Assembly: GCA_947258715.1 (NCBI GenBank)
Contig: CAMYJH010000002.1
Span: 33,654 to 97,653, forward strand
Origin: an uncultured Gammaproteobacteria bacterium
GTDB taxonomy: Bacteria; Pseudomonadota; Gammaproteobacteria; HK1
DNA: 64,000 nucleotides
Reading direction: 5' to 3'
Of the stretch, positions 1 to 8,889 are shown in pieces. The position numbers and the translations under genes are program-made. The stretch's first letter is position 1. Every line of letters starts with the position of its first letter. The notes under the pieces were generated by a model. The model did no database searches and was not told the origin of the DNA. It saw only the letters and a program-made list of their open reading frames with translations.

Positions 1-255
1 GTGCGCGCATTCTGTCGGGACTGCGGTAGTCCGGTCGTATCGTGGCGTAATAGCGAGCGTGATAAGTGGATCATCGCTTGGGCCGGCGCGCTCGACCAAG
101 CAGACAAGTTGAAGCCGCGTCACCACATCTTTGCCAAGGACGAGCTACCGTGGCTTCATCTAGACGACGGTCTGCCGCGTTACGAGGTTTTTCCCGAGGA
201 CGTACTCAAGTCGCTCGGATTAGACAGCACGACGCGCAACGAACAGCTTAAGTAA
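1..255 (+). CDS. GFA-family protein, 5'-truncated by window edge
   Basis: This is the C-terminal part of a GFA (glutathione-dependent formaldehyde-activating/CENP-V type) zinc-fold protein. The visible residues carry the second zinc pair, FCRDCGSPV, followed by an H-rich stretch (KPRHHIFAKDELPWL), which is typical of the family's C-terminal half. The first zinc-binding half (GxCxCG...CHCxxC) is missing because the window starts inside the gene, so the GTG at position 1 is unlikely to be the true start. GFA proteins bind zinc; most have no proven substrate. A complete GFA gene of different sequence lies at 57187-57588. Confidence 0.75.
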   Translation: MRAFCRDCGSPVVSWRNSERDKWIIAWAGALDQADKLKPRHHIFAKDELPWLHLDDGLPRYEVFPEDVLKSLGLDSTTRNEQLK

Positions 256-657
256 GATTGGGAACATCTAAGAGGGTCGCTCCGGATCACACGCAGCAGC
301 CCAATCTATCTGAAGCGTACGGTCTCAGAAATCAAATTCGCGCAACGTGGCGAGTACAAACTGCGCGGTGTTCCCGACTCGTGGCGCCTATACGTAGCCG
401 TGTCATAATCGCCGCAGATCCCGGCAGCCAAGGCCCGTTCCTGGCTATTCCTTGCCGTCCAGATCACGCCCACAGCAGGTCCGGTTCACGCCCAGCTTCA
501 GACATTAGGGCCTGGGAGGTCTGCTTTACCTCTGGCTCCGGACATGCGTGACGGCAGCCGGTGAAGGGGAGTTTTGACCCACATCAGAAGTGAAGGTGAT
601 CGTAACAATTGTTAGACTCGGTCGGCATGAGCAGCTGCCTGACACAGGCGAAAAGCC
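256..657. other. 402-bp gap, no supported gene
   Basis: The open frame here (258-551) has the composition of a chance frame and no recognisable motif. The segment presumably holds the promoter of the amidohydrolase gene at 658. No palindromic repeat copy is visible. Confidence 0.4.
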
Positions 658-1539
658 ATGACAGAGCGCAGGCGAATTGCTGATCCACATCACCACATCT
701 GGGATTTGGAAGCAGTCTACTATCCTTGGCTGGTAGACAAGCCGCCGAGTGACTTCATGGCGGCCAATCCTCAGCTGGCAAAGAACTATCTCGTCCCGGA
801 CTATCTGGCCGACAGCCGGGACTTCGGCCTTGCGAGGTCGGTACACGTAGAAGCGCTTCCCGATCTGGCAGACCCTGTTGCCGAGACACGATGGGTGCAG
901 CAACAAGCTGACGATCCAGCGAATGACGGCTTCCCCCACGGTATCGTGGCTTCTGCCGACCTCATGGCCGACAACTTCGCCGAGGTTGTTGCCGCTCACA
1001 TGTGCTATCCGAATCTTCGCGGCATCCGCCAAGTTCTCAGTTGGGAGACCCAGCCGGATATGCGCGACGGGATATGGCGTGAGAACTTCAAACGCCTAGG
1101 TCAGCTCGGGTTGATATTCGATTTGCAGATCGAACCGTCTCAAATGGAAGACGCGGCGAAGTTGGCCCGTGACTTCCCGGAAGTTCGCATCGCACTGAAC
1201 CATACCGGTCTGCCCGACACGACCAACGACCAGGGTGACGACGTTTGGAAACGGGGTATCCGTGAGCTGGCGCACTGCGACAACATCGTGGTTAAGATTT
1301 CAGGCCCGGGAATAATGGACCCTAACTGGACGGCCCAAAGCATCAGGCCGTTCGTGCTGGAAACAATTGAGCGGTTCGGTGCAGCTCGCTGCATGTTCGC
1401 GAGCGACTTCCCGGTCGATCGCTTGTGGAGAAGCTTCACTGATCTTTGGACAGCGTATATCGAGACTACGCTTGATTTTTCTGAACAGGAGCAGTCACAG
1501 CTGTTTCATGACAATGCGGTCTCGATCTACCGCCTGTGA
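658..1539 (+). CDS. Amidohydrolase family protein (2-pyrone-4,6-dicarboxylate lactonase-like)
   Basis: This is a 293-residue TIM-barrel metal hydrolase of the amidohydrolase-2 group (COG3618 type). The N-terminal metal motif DPHHHIWD (H11 and H13) is clear. A conserved NHTGLPD (H182) sits on a central strand and FASDFPVDR (D250) supplies the late catalytic Asp. Family members hydrolyse lactones or decarboxylate small aromatic acids in the cytoplasm; the substrate here cannot be told. Length is normal for the family and there is no signal peptide. The ATG at 658 directly precedes the conserved N-terminus. The gene stands alone between two gaps. Confidence 0.8.
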   Translation: MTERRRIADPHHHIWDLEAVYYPWLVDKPPSDFMAANPQLAKNYLVPDYLADSRDFGLARSVHVEALPDLADPVAETRWVQQQADDPANDGFPHGIVASADLMADNFAEVVAAHMCYPNLRGIRQVLSWETQPDMRDGIWRENFKRLGQLGLIFDLQIEPSQMEDAAKLARDFPEVRIALNHTGLPDTTNDQGDDVWKRGIRELAHCDNIVVKISGPGIMDPNWTAQSIRPFVLETIERFGAARCMFASDFPVDRLWRSFTDLWTAYIETTLDFSEQEQSQLFHDNAVSIYRL

Positions 1540-1640
1540 TCCCCGCAAAATCGAGCTGCAGAACGAAAGTGATCACCAGATGGGGCACATTGCCCCCATT
1601 CAGCATTGTCGGGGTTTGGCTACTTTTCCCCGTACTCATG

Positions 1641-1840
1641 CCCAGATGTCTTCCTCGTTTCTGTTAAAGTCGATTCAACGGAAGATTGTTTTTACTGGAT
1701 CTCCGCTTTCGCGGGAATGACATTGGGGATGATTTTCTCTCTCGCGGAACAAGCTTCGCGGAGATGGCGGCACCTTCAGTTCGCGAGCAAGCTCGCTCCT
1801 ACGAGGCGCCGTTCAGATTGCGGATGCGCGCGGCGCTGCC
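1641..1840. repeat. Two dispersed repeats in the 1540-2205 gap
   Basis: Positions 1641-1720 hold a repeat ending in a palindrome around CCGCTTTCGCGGGAATGAC. A close relative lies at 5500-5580, sharing the upstream words CCAGATGTC, CTCGTTTCTGT and GGAAGATT. Positions 1779-1840 hold a REP-like unit with the palindrome GCGAGCAAGCTCGC followed by TCCTACGAGGCGCC, repeated at 6246, 9149, 31229 and 34846. The rest of the 1540-2205 gap has no supported gene. Confidence 0.75.
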
Positions 1841-2205
1841 TGCGTGGGGGTGCGGTGTCTGCTTAGGACCCGAAGCGGTCCTTCGCCGTGCTCTGCGATT
1901 CTGTGGCCGGAGCCCGCATAGCGGTCGTTACCTGCCGGGGCAGCGAGGTCAGCAGGTAACCAACGGTCTTCCTCATTGGGAGTGGGGCGGTCTCGCGGCC
2001 TTGACTTCGGTCAGTGCTTCCGGCGCTGACATTGGTCCGATAGCATGGGGTTGGAACGCGTCTTGGCCACCGGAGCAAAGTAGCCAGTAGGGCGAGTGTG
2101 TGTAGGTACTATTCTGCCGACGTTCGTCAACGGTCGGGCGCTCTCACTGTGGGAAGGTGGGATCGAGCTCGGTGCAGGCGACGGTCATGAAACGCTTGAG
2201 ATGAG

Positions 2206-2736
2206 ATGAACATGATCTTATCTGTCCGATCAGTGGTCTTAACCGGAATGATCATCGCCCCGCTGACGGGTCCCTCCGTGTACGCGCAAACCGGCGCAGA
2301 TGAGCCCAGCTCGACCGAAATCTGGCGGATGTATTGCGATGATTATTGGGTCTACGACGGCGAAGTACGGCAGGGCCACGAAGCCACAAGATGCTCGCTC
2401 ATAAGTGCACCTTTCTGCGCAGATGGCTATTGCGCGCATGGTCAAGGCGACCTTGGCACCGACGGTAGTTGGTCCTACGTGGGAGACTTCGCCGACGGTT
2501 ATTTTCACGGTCATGGCAGTCTCGAGAATGACTACTATGAGTACATCGGGGGCTTCAGCCGAGGAAAGTTTCATGGTCGGGGAATACTGACGTGCCTGCA
2601 AGGCAACCGATTCGAAGGTGATTTCGTTGAAGGAAGAATGAGCGGGCAATTCGAGATCACCACTCCGAATCGAACCGTGCAGCGCGTCGAGTACAACGGT
2701 GGAGAGGTTGATTGGGTAGGGCCATGTGAGAGGTGA
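2206..2736 (+). CDS. Secreted MORN-repeat protein
   Basis: This 176-residue protein begins with a Sec-type signal peptide (hydrophobic residues about 8-25, cleavage after VYAQ). At least three MORN-like repeats follow at about residues 90-155: YVGDFADGYFHGHG, YIGGFSRGKFHGRG and FEGDFVEGRMSG. Several cysteines (CDDYW, CSLISAPFCADGYC, CEKR-like end) suggest disulfides in the periplasm. MORN repeats are beta-hairpin scaffolds used for membrane or protein contact and give no catalytic clue. The ATG at 2206 fits the signal peptide. It is monocistronic in appearance. Confidence 0.75.
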   Translation: MNMILSVRSVVLTGMIIAPLTGPSVYAQTGADEPSSTEIWRMYCDDYWVYDGEVRQGHEATRCSLISAPFCADGYCAHGQGDLGTDGSWSYVGDFADGYFHGHGSLENDYYEYIGGFSRGKFHGRGILTCLQGNRFEGDFVEGRMSGQFEITTPNRTVQRVEYNGGEVDWVGPCER

Positions 2737-3100
2737 TGACGCGATCTAGCCGGCTGTCGGAGAATCGGCACGGGCGGCTCCTTCGGGGCGGAGGACAAAT
2801 CCTGCCCATCACACGGGGAACGCAAACGTCCGCTTTCTCCATTTCGCGGAGGTTGTAGGCATGTCAGGCCAATGACGGGGCATGGCCGTTTTCCGCCGTT
2901 AATGCGATGAAACCCATTGGTGACCACCCGGCGGCGGCTTTCGATCCGAAGCGGGCACTCGAGTGGTGCCTTCTCGACTTCGTCGATCGGCCTTTGCCCG
3001 AGTCAGCTTGCCGCACGCCGTTTTCAACCGGGGCGCGGGGTAATCGGACCGGAGCACCGGCAGCGCTTTCGGCTAACCTAGCTCAGGGCTGCGGCTGACG
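2737..3100. other. 364-bp gap upstream of the cyclase gene
   Basis: No gene or repeat family member is supported here. The segment separates the MORN gene from the cyclase and probably carries the cyclase promoter, but no convincing -35/-10 pair was identified. Confidence 0.35.
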
Positions 3101-4756
3101 ATGCTTGAACGACGTTTGCGACTTTGGACCGGACTGATCCTCGCGGGCTGGGTGATTCTGCATTTCACCAATCACGCGCTGGGACTGCTGTCGATCGGCG
3201 CCATGGAGGCGTACCGCGGCTACAACGCCGCGATCTGGCAGAGCCCGCCGGGGACAGTGGCGCTTTACGGCGCATTGGCGCTGCACTTTCTGCTCGCGCT
3301 GCGGGCGCTTTACCGCCGGCGCACGCTGCGGATGCCGGCGTGGGAAAGCACGCGACTGGCATTGGGTTTGCTCATTCCTTTTCTGCTCGCGGGTCACGTG
3401 ATCGGCACGCGCGTTAACCAGGCGCTTATCGGTTTCGATGTAGGCTATCCCATTGTCCTAACCAGCTTGTGGGGCGATTCATGGCTGCGCATCAAGCAGC
3501 CGATCCTCGTCCTCATTGTCTGGATCCACCTGACAATGGGTCTGCACTACTGGCTTCGTCTGCGACCCTGGTACGCCAGGTCTTTGACCTACCTTTATCC
3601 CGTCGCGGTGTTGCTTCCCTTGCTGGCCATTGTGGCCTACGTGCGCGCCGCGCTCGACATGCAGGCACTGACCGCGGACCCGGCAATCAAGGCAAAATTC
3701 TTCGAGCACCTCGAGGCCGCGGCGCCAGAGCTGCGCGAGTTCAAGGACGGACTGGAACCGCAGGTGATCTCGGTTCTCTTGATCATGCTGCTGGCGGTGC
3801 TCGTTGCGCGCTGGATCCGCGATCGGCGGGAGCGGCGACGCGGGGTTTACCGCATTCATCATTCCGAAGGCAAAGTCGTTCTCGCACCCATCGGATTCAG
3901 CGTGCTGGAGGCGCTGCGCAAAGCCCGCGTCCCCCACGCGTCGGTGTGCGGTGGCCGTGCCCGCTGTACCACCTGCCGCATAAGGGTGGGTTCGGGGGCG
4001 GAGCGATTGCCGCCCGTGCCTCGGCTTGAAGCCGTCGCCTTGCAGCGAATAAAGGCCGCGCCGAACGTCCGCCTGGCCTGCCAGCTGCGTCCCGTGCACG
4101 ACCTCGACATCAAACCGCTGCTCCCTGCGGGGGTGAGCGCTGATGCTGCGTTTCGGCCGGGGGGTGTCGGTGGCTATGAGCGGGAGGTGGTCGCTGTATT
4201 CGTCGATCTTCGCGATTCTTCCCGATTTTGTGAACAACGACTCCCCTACGACGCCGTATTCGTGCTTAACGAGTTCTTCGCAGAGATGTCGGCGGCGATT
4301 GCCGCGACCGCCGGACACTACGCGCAGTTCTCCGGCGACGGTTTACTCGCACTTTACGGCTTGAAGACGAACATCGAGTCAGGCTGTCGAGACGCGTTCC
4401 GGGGTGCCGCCGAAATGAGCCGCCGACTGTCGCTGCTGAACGAACGGCTGCGCCCGGAACTCGATGAGCCGCTGCGTATCGGAATCGGGATTCACAGGGG
4501 CGATGCTATCGTCGGCACCATGGGACCGCCGTCCACGCCCATGCTCTCGGCGGTCGGCGACAATATCAATGTTGCAGCGCGCTTAGAGCAGCTAACGAAG
4601 AGCTACGACTGCACGCTGGTCGTCTCTGAAACGACGGCCGAGTGCGCCGGCATTGATCTGTCGACGTTTCTGCGCCACGAGGCTGATATCCGCGGTCGTA
4701 AGAAGCCTGTCGCGGTTTACGCGATCCCGGATCCAGCGAACATCGGCCACGGATAA
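3101..4756 (+). CDS. Membrane adenylate/guanylate cyclase with 2Fe-2S ferredoxin domain
   Basis: This 551-residue protein has three parts. Residues about 1-245 hold several hydrophobic helices with scattered histidines (HFTNHALG, HFLLA, HVIGT), reminiscent of a haem-binding membrane domain. Residues about 255-340 form an adrenodoxin-like 2Fe-2S domain with C283, C289, C292 and C327. Residues about 360-540 are a class III cyclase domain: metal-binding Asp in FVDLRDSS (D369) and SGDGLLALYG, and the transition-state Asn/Arg in GDNINVAARLE. All catalytic residues are present, so it is probably active, making cAMP or cGMP at the inner membrane under redox or electron-transfer control. The redox-sensing role is inference; the architecture is known in proteobacteria. 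Confidence 0.88.
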   Translation: MLERRLRLWTGLILAGWVILHFTNHALGLLSIGAMEAYRGYNAAIWQSPPGTVALYGALALHFLLALRALYRRRTLRMPAWESTRLALGLLIPFLLAGHVIGTRVNQALIGFDVGYPIVLTSLWGDSWLRIKQPILVLIVWIHLTMGLHYWLRLRPWYARSLTYLYPVAVLLPLLAIVAYVRAALDMQALTADPAIKAKFFEHLEAAAPELREFKDGLEPQVISVLLIMLLAVLVARWIRDRRERRRGVYRIHHSEGKVVLAPIGFSVLEALRKARVPHASVCGGRARCTTCRIRVGSGAERLPPVPRLEAVALQRIKAAPNVRLACQLRPVHDLDIKPLLPAGVSADAAFRPGGVGGYEREVVAVFVDLRDSSRFCEQRLPYDAVFVLNEFFAEMSAAIAATAGHYAQFSGDGLLALYGLKTNIESGCRDAFRGAAEMSRRLSLLNERLRPELDEPLRIGIGIHRGDAIVGTMGPPSTPMLSAVGDNINVAARLEQLTKSYDCTLVVSETTAECAGIDLSTFLRHEADIRGRKKPVAVYAIPDPANIGHG

Positions 4757-4851
4757 AGAATCTCAAAACATACAGGCGCAACCCGCGCAGCGGAGATTGT
4801 CTGCCAGAACCGCGGGGTCGCTAAGCAGCTCTTGGTCTGATCGGCATAAGC

Positions 4852-5136
4852 TCAATCGTCGCTTGGCGGGGCAAGCCTTACGCAAGCGACGATTAACTTT
4901 GACACATAGTCAGAGGGATCACGCGGCTCCAGCTTGTCACCCGCTTTTAAAACAGCTGCAATTCTAGCTTGCAGGTTCGCTAGATGGGTTTCTGCGGGAT
5001 ACTCCTCCAAACCTGTCAGCTGGTGAATATCAGGGGAGACATTTGCGTCTGGGGGAAAGTCCAGCTCACTTTCATCCACCTGCTTCAAGAGATCGAGAGC
5101 TCTCTCTAGATCAGCCAATAGGCGAGTATTTGCCAT
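4852..5136 (-). CDS. Hypothetical 94-residue protein
   Basis: No family is recognised. The protein is acidic and largely helical, with a leucine-rich N-terminus (NTRLLADLERALDLLKQVDESELDF) and no signal peptide or membrane segment. A purine-rich AGGGGAAAA precedes the ATG at 5136. Codon use looks protein-coding. It runs convergently towards the cyclase gene (stop at 4756), and a 92-bp palindromic repeat lies 64 bp upstream of its start. Confidence 0.5.
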   Translation of the reverse strand: MANTRLLADLERALDLLKQVDESELDFPPDANVSPDIHQLTGLEEYPAETHLANLQARIAAVLKAGDKLEPRDPSDYVSKLIVACVRLAPPSDD

Positions 5137-5200
5137 TTTTTCCCCTAAAACCCCTGAATATCTAGGGCGTCAGAAATGAAAGAAAGCATGCGGGGCGAAC

Positions 5201-5292
5201 GGGGACATTCAGAGTTCCTATCCTACTGATTTTCCGGGTTTCTGCGGCGATGCACACGTAACTTCAATTACTTACGAACTCTGAATGTCCCC
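5201..5292. repeat. Palindromic element, 92-bp subfamily, copy a
   Basis: The element starts GGGGACATTCAGAGTTC and ends with the exact reverse complement. The inner left arm (CTATCCTACTGATTTT) pairs only partly with the right arm (CTTCAATTACTTACG). The middle contains TGCGGCGATGCACACGTAACTTC. It matches copies b, d and e in length and orientation. Confidence 0.85.
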
Positions 5293-5325
5293 TCTGCATT
5301 CACCATACCGGCGACTTTCCTGTTC

Positions 5326-5490
5326 TTATCGAGTACCAACCCATCTTCGGTAGATGTAGTCATGATGGATCACCCTTTCAACAGCTGCAAAAGTCATGGG
5401 TCTGCAACCCATGTTTTCGAGCACGAGTACCCTATCATGGCTTTTGGCCTTCGTCCGCCTCCGGTCGATAGCGGTAATTCGGATAGTTTT
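5326..5490 (-). pseudogene. Fragment related to the secreted protein at 5808-6170
   Basis: Reading the minus strand gives ITAIDRRRTKAKSHDRVLVLENMG, which lines up with ITAIDRRTSESQAGAGVLVLNRLTG in the intact neighbour 0.4 kb away. The fragment has no start codon of its own and runs upstream into repeat sequence. It is therefore best read as a broken paralogous copy left by duplication and repeat insertion. The match is short, so chance resemblance is possible. Confidence 0.4.
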
Positions 5491-5499
5491 ATGACCAGA

Positions 5500-5580
5500 T
5501 GTCCTGCTCGTTTCTGTCCAACTCGATTTTAGGGAAGATTTTTCTATTGGATCCCCGCTTCCGCGGGGACGACGGTGGGG
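5500..5580. repeat. Dispersed repeat with CCGCTTCCGCGGGGA palindrome
   Basis: This unit resembles 1641-1720 in order and wording: CCAGATGTC, CTCGTTTCTGT, GGAAGATT, then GGATCCCCGCTTCCGCGGGG. Shorter relatives occur at 8890-9130, 11485-11560, 31207 and 34710-34790. It is a REP-like non-coding repeat. Confidence 0.7.
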
Positions 5581-5587
5581 CGCAAAT

Positions 5588-5679
5588 GGGGACATTCAGA
5601 GTTCCCGACCTACTGATCTTTCGAGTTCCCGCAGTGGTGTAAACGTGGCTTCAATCACTTACGAATTCTGAATGTCCCC
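5588..5679. repeat. Palindromic element, 92-bp subfamily, copy b
   Basis: Same ends, length and orientation as copy a. The right arm carries one change (GAATTCTGAATGTCCCC) that breaks one base pair with the left arm. It lies directly next to the dispersed repeat at 5500-5580. Confidence 0.85.
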
Positions 5680-5807
5680 GTTCGTCAAGAACGTCGGCCG
5701 GCGGACTGGCTGTTCCCGACCCCGACCGGACGGTTCTAAGAATGTATGCAGAATCAGGGCAAACACCGCTAAGCTAACCGCTTCAAACTCGAGGGGACCT
5801 GGAATCG

Positions 5808-6170
5808 ATGCGAGCATTTCTTGGCGCCGCACTGCTAGCGGCCACGATCAGTGACTCTGCTATTGGTGCGCAAAGTCGGTTGAACTGTGTTTCAACTGAT
5901 CCGCCCTCAAGTAAACACGTTGCGCTGAAAGTCGATATTGAAAACCGCTGGCTTACGTTTGGCGACTCGTTTTATGACATCGTGCGCATGGACAACCGCT
6001 ACATTACCGCAATCGATCGGCGCACAAGTGAATCTCAGGCAGGTGCTGGGGTCCTTGTTCTGAACAGACTAACGGGGAACCTAAAACTAGCCTCCGTTTA
6101 CGTGCCGTTAGTCTGGCATACGTCCGGAGAATCGGTAGCCGAGACGTTCGTGGCGCAGTGCTCCGAATAG
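5808..6170 (+). CDS. Hypothetical secreted 120-residue protein
   Basis: The N-terminus MRAFLGAALLAATISDSAIGA reads as a signal peptide with cleavage near residue 21, so the mature protein is likely periplasmic. Two cysteines (LNCVS and AQCSE at the C-terminus) could form a disulfide. The mature part looks beta-rich (ALKVDIENRWLTFGDSFYDIV). No named family is recognised. A broken relative appears at 5326-5490 on the other strand. Confidence 0.6.
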   Translation: MRAFLGAALLAATISDSAIGAQSRLNCVSTDPPSSKHVALKVDIENRWLTFGDSFYDIVRMDNRYITAIDRRTSESQAGAGVLVLNRLTGNLKLASVYVPLVWHTSGESVAETFVAQCSE

Positions 6171-6245
6171 TCTAGTGGCTGCGTTGGAGCGTAGGTAATG
6201 ACCGAACGCAGAAGAAGTCGCTGCGGGCGGCGTGCCCTGCATCTA

Positions 6246-6385
6246 TTCGCGAGCAAGCTCGCTGCTACGAATGCCCGTTCAGATTCCGGGTGCGCGCGGC
6301 GTACATTTGAGACTATCCCGTCATTCCCGCGGACGCGGGAATCCAGTGGCAAATCGTAGGGCGCGTGAAACGCGCCGTACGCGTT
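6246..6385. repeat. REP-like unit plus double-hairpin repeat
   Basis: Positions 6246-6303 repeat the GCGAGCAAGCTCGC unit. Positions 6316-6385 hold a composite of two hairpins, ATTCCCGCG/CGCGGGAAT and GTAGGGCGCG/CGCGCCGTAC. The same composite occurs at 11652-11722 and 34917-34983. Confidence 0.75.
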
Positions 6386-6494
6386 GGCCTGCCGCTCATG
6401 CCGAGGCTTGATAGTTGCTAAGCCACGGCTCACCGTTCGGGCTCTCGAACGGGCCCGTCGCCCGTTCAGAAAAAGTCAGAACCAGGAGAGCGAA

Positions 6495-6782
6495 GTGAAA
6501 CGATTCATGTTGCTGCATTTCGGATTCGAAAAGCCCACCCCGGAGATCATGGCGGCCTGGGGCAAATGGTTTGAATCGGTCGCGGACAAGACCGTGGACC
6601 AGGGGGGTTTCAGCGGTGGGCGAGAAATCTCGCACAGCGGAACCAAGGAACTGCTCTGGGGCATGGAATCCATCACCGGCTACTCGATCATCAATGCCGA
6701 GAGCCTCGATGAGGCCGAAAAGATCGCCAAGGAGAATCCATTCATTGCCAGCATCAGGGTCTACGAAATCAGAGAAAAGTAA
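6495..6782 (+). CDS. YCII-related domain protein
   Basis: This 95-residue protein has the length and end pattern of YCII-related (YciI-like) small alpha/beta proteins: MKRFMLLHFGFEKP at the N-terminus and GYSIINAESLDEAEKIAKENP with SIRVYEIRE at the C-terminus. Family members are dimeric ferredoxin-like folds with few proven activities. A GTG start at 6495 is chosen because AGGAG sits 6 nt upstream and the conserved N-terminus begins there. The stop codon ends 3 nt before palindromic element c. Confidence 0.7.
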   Translation: MKRFMLLHFGFEKPTPEIMAAWGKWFESVADKTVDQGGFSGGREISHSGTKELLWGMESITGYSIINAESLDEAEKIAKENPFIASIRVYEIREK

Positions 6783-6785
6783 ATC

Positions 6786-6893
6786 GGGGACATTCAGAGT
6801 TCGTAAGCTATTGATTTTAAGATTTGCCGCAGCAGCATGTATCCGACGTCTGGCGAGAAAAAAATCAATAGCTTACGAACTCTGAATGTCCCC
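6786..6893. repeat. Palindromic element, 108-bp subfamily, copy c
   Basis: A 33-bp perfect stem starts GGGGACATTCAGAGTTCG and continues TAAGCTATTGATTTT, with position 25 an A:T pair. The loop reads in reverse orientation relative to copies h-k. It fills the space between two convergent genes exactly: 3 nt after the YCII stop and 8 nt before the stop of the minus-strand gene at 6902. Confidence 0.9.
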
Positions 6894-6901
6894 CTACTCC
6901 C

Positions 6902-8593
6902 CTACGCCAGCTCTTGAAGGCCGCGGCGGGATAATTTCAATAGCGCTTCGCGCAGTTGGCGATGGCGATCGAACAGATTTACGTAACGGGATTCTTCCGG
7001 CCCGCCTTTGGCCAACAGAACCGCCCGCAGCGCTGCCTTGTTTTCCTCGGACCAACTGGGGACGGATCCTAAGCTCACGATTATTGGACTCCATCTTCGT
7101 AACCACAGGCGTTGAGCGCCGGTCAATTTGCGCTGCTCGATATCCAGCCAAGCGCACACGGTCTTTGCGCATTCGGCTTCGGCTCCTGCACGCCCCGATC
7201 CGTACCGCCGGCTCAGATAATCCGTGACCGCAAGACTACAGGCCTCTAGCTCGATTTGCCCCAGGACGTCTTTTCGACGACGCCCGAGATTGAGAAACAT
7301 CGGCGCCTGGGCGAGTCGTCTCAGCGTCGAGGCTGAAGATCGGTAGTGTTTGCGCGCTCGCCGCTTTTCGTTCTCCGATCTGGCCAGGCGGCTTGTTTCT
7401 GAATCGTAGGGCTTGTAACCCAGCTTGTTGTAGAACCACCAGGCGCCGGACTGGATTGCCTCTTCGTTTTCGTCACCCAATTGATAGGGCTCCGCGACGA
7501 AGGTATCGGCGTTGAAGAGCTGCTGATACACGGCGAAGGTCTTGGCGTAAAGCATCACAGCCTGAGCGCCTCGGAAGGTCGGGAATATGTTGAAGTTCAT
7601 CTGACATGTCCCGTAAAGCGACCAGGCCGATCCATAACCCACCGGAACGCCGTTTTTGAGCAGCAGGTGACCGTATTCGGATTCGAATAAGAAACGGCGC
7701 TCGGGAGCAACGCCAAAGAGCACGATCTGAATACCCGATCCACAGTCGACCACTCTGACGTCATGCGGATCGGCGTAGGCGATTGGATCGAGATCCCGGA
7801 AGCGGGAAACCATGGCCCCGCGCGCAAGCTCGATCAGACGCCGTGCCTGCGTGCCGGTGACCTTATTAAAGATGAGCGGTTGTTTGACCGCCTGCTTGAG
7901 ATCGACCGCGGCGGATCGCGAAGGTTGGTCTTGATATTGGATCTTGCTTCCGCGGAGCTCGCCCTTGGTTCGTGAAGGCGTCTTCGCTCCGGGACGCAAG
8001 ATAAAAGTCAGGGACAAGTTGTCGTAGAAGTGTTCTTTGACCCGCTCGGTCATCGGCAACAGCTCGAGCAGCGAGATGAAAAACGTTCCGTCAGCGTCGT
8101 TATTATCGCCGCGCATCTTTTGAATGCGCTCCATACCCTTGAAGCCATAGCTGTTCAGACCCTGTTGCTCAGCGAAAACCGCCATATGCTTGAGCAATTC
8201 GTCCAGGCGTTCGTGCTCTTCGAAACTGTCCCAATCGACGTCGAGATGTTGCGGCCACTGCTTGGCGAGCCATTTTGCTGTCGGCAGATAAAAACTGTAC
8301 GCAATGTCGGTTCCGGCAATACCCGTCGCTTCGAGTCGGGTGCGGAATCTCCGCAGATCCCGGCGATGATCGAAATTCTTTATTATTTTTCGACTCAGGC
8401 GAAGAACACGCGGGCTATCGGGCCAGGCGCGTGCGAAACACACGAGCTCGTGATACCGCTGGAGCTGTGATGGCGTCCGGAAGGTTCCGGCTTCCATTCT
8501 CTTTAAAAGCTCGAACCGCTGGCGCTCGAATTCGGCGCCGAATTCGAGACGGATCGATTCTGCCTGCTCGAGATCACTTTTCATGCTGGCCAT
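6902..8593 (-). CDS. Unknown 563-residue cytoplasmic protein with possible GNAT-like segment
   Basis: No named family is recognised with confidence. The middle (about residues 300-420) contains a stretch resembling the core of N-acetyltransferase-like folds: NGVPVGYGSAWSLYG, FNIFPTFRGAQAVMLYA, then PYQLGDENEEAIQSG and FYNKLGYKPYD, the last resembling the GNAT C-terminal strand. The N-terminal third is charged and helical, with no signal peptide or membrane segment. The ATG at 8593 is followed by MASMKSDLEQAESIRLEFG. The gene stands alone and is convergent with the YCII gene across element c. The acetyltransferase link is a weak inference. Confidence 0.6.
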   Translation of the reverse strand: MASMKSDLEQAESIRLEFGAEFERQRFELLKRMEAGTFRTPSQLQRYHELVCFARAWPDSPRVLRLSRKIIKNFDHRRDLRRFRTRLEATGIAGTDIAYSFYLPTAKWLAKQWPQHLDVDWDSFEEHERLDELLKHMAVFAEQQGLNSYGFKGMERIQKMRGDNNDADGTFFISLLELLPMTERVKEHFYDNLSLTFILRPGAKTPSRTKGELRGSKIQYQDQPSRSAAVDLKQAVKQPLIFNKVTGTQARRLIELARGAMVSRFRDLDPIAYADPHDVRVVDCGSGIQIVLFGVAPERRFLFESEYGHLLLKNGVPVGYGSAWSLYGTCQMNFNIFPTFRGAQAVMLYAKTFAVYQQLFNADTFVAEPYQLGDENEEAIQSGAWWFYNKLGYKPYDSETSRLARSENEKRRARKHYRSSASTLRRLAQAPMFLNLGRRRKDVLGQIELEACSLAVTDYLSRRYGSGRAGAEAECAKTVCAWLDIEQRKLTGAQRLWLRRWSPIIVSLGSVPSWSEENKAALRAVLLAKGGPEESRYVNLFDRHRQLREALLKLSRRGLQELA

Positions 8594-8889
8594 GATGGGG
8601 TACCGGCTGATTTTGGTTTGTGGATAGGGGGTTTTTTGTCAAAAGCCGCGCCGCCGGGTTACTGCGGATGCCCTTACGCGCGGACGTGCCCTTTTTCTTG
8701 AGTGCTGCGGTGCGGAAATACTAGCGTGGGCGGGTTTGGGTTGCGAGCAAACTGCGGCAGTCCGGAGTGGTTGCGCAGCTTCGGAATTAGCGGGCGGAGC
8801 TGCTCTTGAAGGCCCTTTGCCCTCTTGGGTTGTCGCGACGCCTTTTTTTTGGTTGTTCGCTCTGGCCGAGCGCTTTTCTAAGGGAGACT

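Noticed and set aside
258-551. 97-residue open frame
   Set aside because: No recognisable motif or ribosome site and atypical composition.
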